In this document: positions 59,372 to 64,000 of the stretch, piece by piece
Numbering within the stretch: position 1 is the stretch's first letter
Layout of the letters: every line of letters begins with the position of its first letter
NCBI GenBank assembly: GCA_013364255.1
Contig: CP054936.1
Coordinates: 2,448,853-2,512,852, forward strand
Direction: 5' to 3'
Length of the DNA: 64,000 nt
Origin: Streptomyces seoulensis
Lineage (GTDB): Bacteria > Actinomycetota > Actinomycetes > Streptomycetales > Streptomycetaceae
Notes under the pieces: generated by a model
The model's database searches: none
What the model saw: only the letters and a program-made list of their open reading frames with translations
What the model was told of the DNA's origin: nothing
Made by a program: the position numbers and the translations under genes

Positions 59372-60715
59372 ATGGACCTGCTGAACACGCTGGTGGACAA
59401 GGGGCTTCGGCGCGAACTGCCGACCCGCGAGGAAGCTCTGGCCGTGCTGGCCACCTCCGACGAAGACCTGCTCGACGTGGTGGCGGCGGCCGGCCGGGTG
59501 CGCCGCCACTGGTTCGGGCGGCGGGTGAAACTCAACTATCTCGTCAACCTCAAGTCCGGCCTGTGCCCCGAGGACTGCTCCTACTGCTCGCAGCGGCTCG
59601 GCTCGAAGGCCGACATCCTGAAGTACACCTGGCTCAAGCCCGACCAGGCCTCCGAGGCCGCCGCCGCGGGGCTGGCCGGCGGCGCCAAGCGGGTGTGCCT
59701 GGTGGCCAGCGGGCGCGGTCCGACGGACCGGGACGTGGACCGGGTCTCGCAGACCATCAAGGCCATCAAGGACCAGAACGAGGGCGTCGAGGTGTGCGCC
59801 TGCCTCGGGCTGCTCTCCGACGGCCAGGCGGAGCGGCTGCGCGCGGCCGGCGCCGACGCCTACAACCACAACCTGAACACCTCCGAGTCGACGTACGGCG
59901 ACATCACCACGACGCACACGTACGCCGATCGGGTGGACACGGTGCACAAGGCGCACGCGGCCGGTCTGTCGGCCTGCTCGGGGCTCATCGCCGGCATGGG
60001 CGAGAGCGACGAGGACCTGGTGGACGTCGTCCACTCGCTGCGCGAGCTGGACCCCGACTCGGTTCCGGTGAACTTCCTGATCCCGTTCGAGGGCACCCCG
60101 CTCGCCAAGGAGTGGAACCTGACCCCGCAGCGGTGCCTGCGCATCCTCGCGATGGTGCGGTTCGTCTGCCCGGACGTGGAGGTCCGGATCGCGGGCGGCC
60201 GCGAGGTGCATCTGCGCTCCATGCAGCCGCTCGCGCTGCACCTGGCCAACTCCATCTTCCTCGGCGACTACCTGACCAGTGAGGGCCAGGCCGGCAAGGC
60301 GGACCTGGACATGATCGCGGACGCCGGGTTCGAGGTGGAGGGCGCCGGTCAGGTGACGCTGCCTCAGCACCGGTCGGAGCAGGGCGGCGGCTGCGGTGCG
60401 CACGCGGCGGCAGCGGCCGACGGGGCGCCGGAGGGCGCCGCCGGGTGCGGGACCCACCAGGGGGCGGGCTGCGGCTCGCACGCGGACGCCGGGTGCGGCT
60501 CGCACGGCGGCGCGGGCGTCTGCGGTTCCGCCGCTCCCACCGCCGCGCCCGAGACCGCCCCCGCTCCCACCGCCGCGCCCGAGACCGCCCCCGCTTCCGC
60601 CGGCGCGCCCGAGACCGTCCCCGCGGCCGCCGAGCCGAAGGCCGGCGAGCCCCGCACGGACCTGGTGGCGGTGCGCCGCCGGGGCGCCGGAACGGACCTC
60701 GCGCCCAATGCCTGA
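59372..60715 (+). CDS. bioB: Biotin synthase with Cys/His-rich C-terminal extension
   Basis: Radical SAM enzyme inserting sulfur into dethiobiotin. It is 447 aa, against about 345 for E. coli BioB. The 4Fe-4S motif is [10 protein letters not shown]. The auxiliary 2Fe-2S ligands lie around [14 protein letters not shown] and [12 protein letters not shown]. The conserved core ends near residue 330. The extra ~115 residues hold four CGxH units (CGAH, CGTH, CGSH, CGSH), then [14 protein letters not shown] repeats. The ATG at 59372 follows AGGATCGGC. It overlaps bioA by eight bases. Confidence 0.95.
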   Translation: MDLLNTLVDKGLRRELPTREEALAVLATSDEDLLDVVAAAGRVRRHWFGRRVKLNYLVNLKSGLCPEDCSYCSQRLGSKADILKYTWLKPDQASEAAAAGLAGGAKRVCLVASGRGPTDRDVDRVSQTIKAIKDQNEGVEVCACLGLLSDGQAERLRAAGADAYNHNLNTSESTYGDITTTHTYADRVDTVHKAHAAGLSACSGLIAGMGESDEDLVDVVHSLRELDPDSVPVNFLIPFEGTPLAKEWNLTPQRCLRILAMVRFVCPDVEVRIAGGREVHLRSMQPLALHLANSIFLGDYLTSEGQAGKADLDMIADAGFEVEGAGQVTLPQHRSEQGGGCGAHAAAAADGAPEGAAGCGTHQGAGCGSHADAGCGSHGGAGVCGSAAPTAAPETAPAPTAAPETAPASAGAPETVPAAAEPKAGEPRTDLVAVRRRGAGTDLAPNA

Positions 60716-62006
60716 GGTTTCCGCCCCGCACGGACCGGGTGTCGCCGGGCTGCTCGACCTGGACCGGCGGCACGTGTGGCACCCGTACGGTCCGATGCCC
60801 GGCCGTCAGGAACCGCTCGTCGTGGAGTCGGCGAGCGGGGTGCGGCTGCGCCTCGCGGACGGCTCGGGCGAGCTGGTCGACGGCATGTCCTCGTGGTGGG
60901 CCGCGATCCACGGCTACAACCACCCGGTGCTCAACGAGGCCGTCCGCGCGCAGTTGGAGCGGATGAGCCACGTGATGTTCGGCGGGCTCACCCACGAGCC
61001 CGCCGTCCGCCTGGCGAAGCTCCTCGTCGACATGTCGCCCGACGGTCTCGAACACGTCTTCCTCGCCGACTCCGGCTCGGTGTCGGTCGAGGTCGCCGTC
61101 AAGATGTGCCTCCAGTACTGGCGTTCGCTCGGCCGCCCGGCCAAGCGGCGGCTGCTGACCTGGCGGGGCGGCTACCACGGCGACACCTGGCAGCCGATGT
61201 CCGTGTGCGACCCCGAGGGCGGGATGCACGAGCTGTGGTCCGGCGCACTGCCGCGCCAGGTCTTCGCGGACGCCCCGCCGGCCGGGTACGAGGAGGCGTA
61301 CGCCGCCCACCTGCGCGATCTGGTCGAACGGCACGCGGACGAGCTGGCCGCGGTGATCGTCGAACCGGTGGTGCAGGGCGCGGGCGGCATGCGCTTCCAC
61401 TCCCCCGCGTATCTGCGGGTGCTGCGCGAAGTGTGCGACGCGCACGACGTGCTGCTGGTGTTCGACGAGATCGCGACCGGGTTCGGCCGCACCGGCGCGC
61501 TGTTCGCGGCGGAGCACGCGGCCGTGACACCGGACGTGATGTGCGTGGGCAAGGCGCTGACCGGCGGCTATCTGACGATGGCGGCGACGCTGTGCACCGC
61601 GCGGGTGGCCGACGGGATCTCCCGCGGCGAGGTGCCGGTGCTGGCGCACGGTCCGACGTTCATGGGCAACCCGCTGGCGGCGGCCGTGGCGTGCGCCTCG
61701 ATCGAACTGCTGCTCGGCCAGGACTGGCGCGCGGAGGTCAAGCGGATCGAGGCGGGCCTGCGCGAGGGCCTGGCCCCGGCGGCGGAACTGGCCGGGGTGA
61801 CGGACGTACGGGTCTTCGGCGCGATCGGCGTGGTCCAGCTCGACCACCCGGTGGACATGGCGGCGGCGACCCGGGCCGCCGTGCGCGAGGGCGTGTGGCT
61901 GCGGCCGTTCCGGGACCTGGTGTACACGATGCCGCCGTACGTCACGGGCGACGTGGACGTGGCGCGGATCGCGCGCGCGGTGTGCGCGGCGGCGCGGGAG
62001 GGATGA
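60708..62006 (+). CDS. bioA: Adenosylmethionine-8-amino-7-oxononanoate aminotransferase
   Basis: PLP aminotransferase giving 7,8-diaminopelargonate with SAM as amino donor. It is 432 aa. Motifs: [59 protein letters not shown], and PLP lysine in [10 protein letters not shown]. The start lies inside the bioB end (8-base overlap), and bioD starts one base after its stop, so translation is coupled throughout. Confidence 0.97.
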   Translation: MPEVSAPHGPGVAGLLDLDRRHVWHPYGPMPGRQEPLVVESASGVRLRLADGSGELVDGMSSWWAAIHGYNHPVLNEAVRAQLERMSHVMFGGLTHEPAVRLAKLLVDMSPDGLEHVFLADSGSVSVEVAVKMCLQYWRSLGRPAKRRLLTWRGGYHGDTWQPMSVCDPEGGMHELWSGALPRQVFADAPPAGYEEAYAAHLRDLVERHADELAAVIVEPVVQGAGGMRFHSPAYLRVLREVCDAHDVLLVFDEIATGFGRTGALFAAEHAAVTPDVMCVGKALTGGYLTMAATLCTARVADGISRGEVPVLAHGPTFMGNPLAAAVACASIELLLGQDWRAEVKRIEAGLREGLAPAAELAGVTDVRVFGAIGVVQLDHPVDMAAATRAAVREGVWLRPFRDLVYTMPPYVTGDVDVARIARAVCAAAREG

Positions 62007-62007
62007 G

Positions 62008-62736
62008 ATGCCGGTACTGGTGATCACGGGCACGGGCACGGAGGTCGGCAAGACCGTCACCACGGCGGCCGTCGCGGCGGCGGCCGCGGCGGCCGGCCGG
62101 TCGGTGGCCGTGCTGAAGGCCGCGCAGACGGGCGTGGGCCCGCACGAGCGCGGCGACGGCGCGGAGGTGGTGCGGCTGGCCGGTCCGGTGACCTGGACCG
62201 AGGGGGCCCGCTATCCCGAGCCGTTGGCGCCCGGCACGGCAGCGCTGCGGTCCGGCCGGCCGCCGGTGCGCCCGCAGGAGGTGGCCGAGGCCGCGGCCGA
62301 GCTGGCCGCCGAGCACGACCTCGTGCTGGTCGAGGGCGCGGGCGGGCTGCTCGTACGGTTCGACGAGGCGGGCGGGACGCTCGCGGACGCGGCGCAGCTG
62401 CTGCGGGCGCCGGTGCTGGTGGTCGCCACCGCCGGGCTCGGCACCCTGAACGTCACCGAGCTGACCGCCCGTGAGCTGCGCTCGCGCGAGCTGGACCTGC
62501 TCGGCGTGGTGATCGGCAGCTGGCCCGCCGAGCCGGATCTCGCCGACCGCTGCAACATCGCCGACCTGCCGCAGGTGGCCGGCGCGCCGCTGCTGGGCGC
62601 GCTGCCCGAGGGGGCCGGCGCGCTGGCGCCCGACGCCTTCCGGACGGCCGCGCTCGACTGGCTGGCGCCCCGCCTCGGCGGCCGGTGGGACGCGGCGGCG
62701 TTCACCGTGCGGGAGGCGCCGCCGCCGTTCGCGTAG
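62008..62736 (+). CDS. bioD: Dethiobiotin synthetase
   Basis: ATP-dependent ring closure of diaminopelargonate with CO2. It is 242 aa. P-loop [24 protein letters not shown], and [10 protein letters not shown] are intact. It has a longer C-terminus than E. coli BioD. It ends the bioB-A-D operon, 96 bases before a methyltransferase gene with its own ribosome site. Confidence 0.96.
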   Translation: MPVLVITGTGTEVGKTVTTAAVAAAAAAAGRSVAVLKAAQTGVGPHERGDGAEVVRLAGPVTWTEGARYPEPLAPGTAALRSGRPPVRPQEVAEAAAELAAEHDLVLVEGAGGLLVRFDEAGGTLADAAQLLRAPVLVVATAGLGTLNVTELTARELRSRELDLLGVVIGSWPAEPDLADRCNIADLPQVAGAPLLGALPEGAGALAPDAFRTAALDWLAPRLGGRWDAAAFTVREAPPPFA

Positions 62737-62831
62737 CCGGCGGTCCCCCTCGCGGGGCCGCGCGTGTGGCCGGGCCGGCGCGGGGGGAGACTCACCGCGG
62801 GCCCGTCCTGCTCGCGCTCGCGGAGGCAGCC

Positions 62832-63527
62832 ATGCCGCTACGGTCCACCGGCTCGCGCACGATGCCGCCCGATCCCGTCCGCCATCCGCTGTTCGCGCGC
62901 TGCTACGCCCGGTTCAGCGTGGCGGCGGAGACCCGGACGGGCGTGGCCGGGGTGCGGGAGCGACTGCTTACCGGGCTGTCCGGGCGGGTGCTGGAGATCG
63001 GCGCCGGGAACGGGCTTAACTTCGCGCGCTACCCGGGCGCCGCCTCGGAGGTCGTCGCGGTGGAACCGGAGCGCCTGCTGCGCCGCAGGGCGGTGGCGGC
63101 GGCGCTGCGCGCCGAGGTGCCGGTCGACGTGGTGCCGGGCTGCCCGGAGGCGCTGCCGGTCAAGAGCGGGGCCTACGACGCGGTGGTGCTGTCGCTGGTG
63201 CTGTGCGGCGTGCGCGACGTGCCGCGGGCGCCGGCCGAGGTGCGGCGGGTGCTGCGACCGGGCGGCGAGGTGCGGTTCTTCGAGCACGGCAGGGGCGGCG
63301 GCCGGGCGATGGCCCTCACCCAGCGCGCCCTGGACCGCACGGTGTGGCCGCTGCTGAGCGGCGGCTGCCATCCGGCCCGCGATCCGGTGGCCGCCCTGCG
63401 CGACGCCGGGTTCCGGCTCTGCCCCTACCGGCGGGTGCTGATGCCGCCGACAGGGCCCGTCCTGCCGGCCTCGTACTGCTCGCTCGGCACCGCCTGGCGG
63501 CCGCCGGCCGCGGACGGGGCCACCTGA
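62832..63527 (+). CDS. Class I SAM-dependent methyltransferase
   Basis: 231 aa. SAM motif I is RVLEIGAGNGLNFARYP, motif II acid VVAVEPE, and LSLVLCGVRDVPRA plus RVLRPGGEVRFFEHG in the later motifs, as in UbiE/METTL7-like methyltransferases. GGAGG precedes the ATG at 62832. It contains two CTT leucine codons (in RLLTG and GLNF), rare here. Substrate is unknown. Position after bioD could suggest a BioC-like role, but the sequence is closer to METTL7-type enzymes. Confidence 0.85.
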   Translation: MPLRSTGSRTMPPDPVRHPLFARCYARFSVAAETRTGVAGVRERLLTGLSGRVLEIGAGNGLNFARYPGAASEVVAVEPERLLRRRAVAAALRAEVPVDVVPGCPEALPVKSGAYDAVVLSLVLCGVRDVPRAPAEVRRVLRPGGEVRFFEHGRGGGRAMALTQRALDRTVWPLLSGGCHPARDPVAALRDAGFRLCPYRRVLMPPTGPVLPASYCSLGTAWRPPAADGAT

Positions 63528-63594
63528 CCGTCCGGCGGGCCATCGGATCGTCGGATCGTCGGGCGGTCGCCGGAAGGGGGACGTGGCCGGCCGG

Positions 63595-63969
63595 TCACAG
63601 GCTCCACTGGCGCAGTTCGCGCGCGATGTCGTCCACCGACGCCTCGCCGCTCTTGACCAGCCGGGCCAGATCGCGCACCTGTTCGGGCGAGGTGACGACC
63701 TTCAGACCGCTGGCGACCAGGTAGGCGTAGGCGACCGCGGAGGCGAACAGCGCGTTGGAGCGCTCCAGCGCGGGGACGTGCACGAGGAGCTGGAGCAGCG
63801 CGGCGGCCCGCGCGTGCGGGGTGTCGTAGACGGGGACGTCGAAGATCTCGGCCCGGTGCCGCGCCACGGCGGCGACGAGGGCGCCCCAGTCGGTGACCTG
63901 GGGGTCCCCGGGCGTCATCCGCTCCGCGAGCATGAGCAGCCAGGCGAGGTCGATTCTGAGATCGTTCAA
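63595..63969 (-). CDS. Degenerate Fic/Doc-like protein, start near window edge
   Basis: 124 aa from TTG 63969 (MNDLRIDLAWLLMLAERM). The pattern HARAAALLQLLVHVPALERSN, then ALFASAVAYAYLVASGLKV resembles the core helices of Doc-type Fic toxins, with ERSNALFA where HPFxxGNGR is usual. The catalytic His and Gly are therefore not conserved. Activity is doubtful, but the protein is intact and the frame clean. An antitoxin gene may lie just outside the window. Confidence 0.6.
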   Translation of the reverse strand: MNDLRIDLAWLLMLAERMTPGDPQVTDWGALVAAVARHRAEIFDVPVYDTPHARAAALLQLLVHVPALERSNALFASAVAYAYLVASGLKVVTSPEQVRDLARLVKSGEASVDDIARELRQWSL

Positions 63970-64000
63970 GGGATCAGTGACGGCCTTCGCTCCGGTGCGC

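Noticed and set aside
62832..63527. Methyltransferase as BioC
   Set aside because: It lies after bioD, but motifs (EIGAGNGLNFARYP, LRPGGEVRFFEHG) are of the general UbiE/METTL7 type, and it has its own ribosome site and spacing.

Overview
The window is about 64 kb of very GC-rich DNA. It has dense ATGA start/stop overlaps, strong GC third-position bias, GTG and TTG starts, and rare TTA codons, all of which point to the chromosome of a Streptomyces species. From memory, the gene order (xylA/xylB, ATP-dependent ligase, rppA-P450-cupin, murT-gatD, pfkA, ure, bio) resembles the S. coelicolor SCO1169-SCO1250 interval. I could not run an alignment to confirm this.

Layout. 1-5 kb: end of a fatty acid desaturase, then divergent xylA/xylB with a ROK regulator and a likely ROK operator between them. 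5-9 kb: secreted amidase, PAS/GAF/SpoIIE/HATPase signalling protein, VOC protein, small membrane protein. 9-14 kb: acyl-CoA dehydrogenase/quinone oxidoreductase operon, XRE-cupin regulator, thioredoxin-reductase-like flavoprotein. 14-18 kb: ATP-dependent DNA ligase coupled to a Nudix protein, then a semialdehyde dehydrogenase. 18-22 kb: the THN/flaviolin pigment operon (type III PKS, P450, cupin oxygenase). 22-29 kb: acyl-CoA dehydrogenase with a TetR regulator, peptide deformylase, the lipid II amidation pair MurT-GatD, phosphofructokinase, CtaG-like protein. 29-33 kb: an operon with a LytTR response regulator, a DUF485 protein, a solute:sodium symporter and a LytS-like kinase. 33-36 kb: Lrp regulator, dimethylargininase and ornithine aminotransferase. 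36-39 kb: CBS protein and a His/Met-rich, probably copper-responsive group with a CsoR-like operator.

40-46 kb holds the most unusual locus: a ~1735-aa caspase-like / P-loop STAND NTPase / ~21-repeat WD40 protein, translationally coupled to an alpha/beta-hydrolase (esterase/lipase fold). The large gene carries a TTA (bldA) codon. The architecture is that of a sensor-switch-protease with a paired hydrolase, as in programmed-cell-death or phage-defence modules. The function is inferred, not shown.

46-54 kb: PlsC-type acyltransferase, secreted tripeptidyl aminopeptidase, and a urease operon ureABCFGD without ureE. 54-58 kb: ANTAR protein, a c-di-AMP (ydaO-type) riboswitch leader driving an NlpC/P60 hydrolase, and a WhiJ-like trio (HATPase, XRE-DUF5753, DUF397). 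58-63 kb: biotin genes bioF / bioB-bioA-bioD, with an odd Cys/His-repeat tail on BioB. The window ends with a methyltransferase and a degenerate Fic/Doc-like protein. I saw no rRNA, tRNA, CRISPR array, insertion sequence or prophage.
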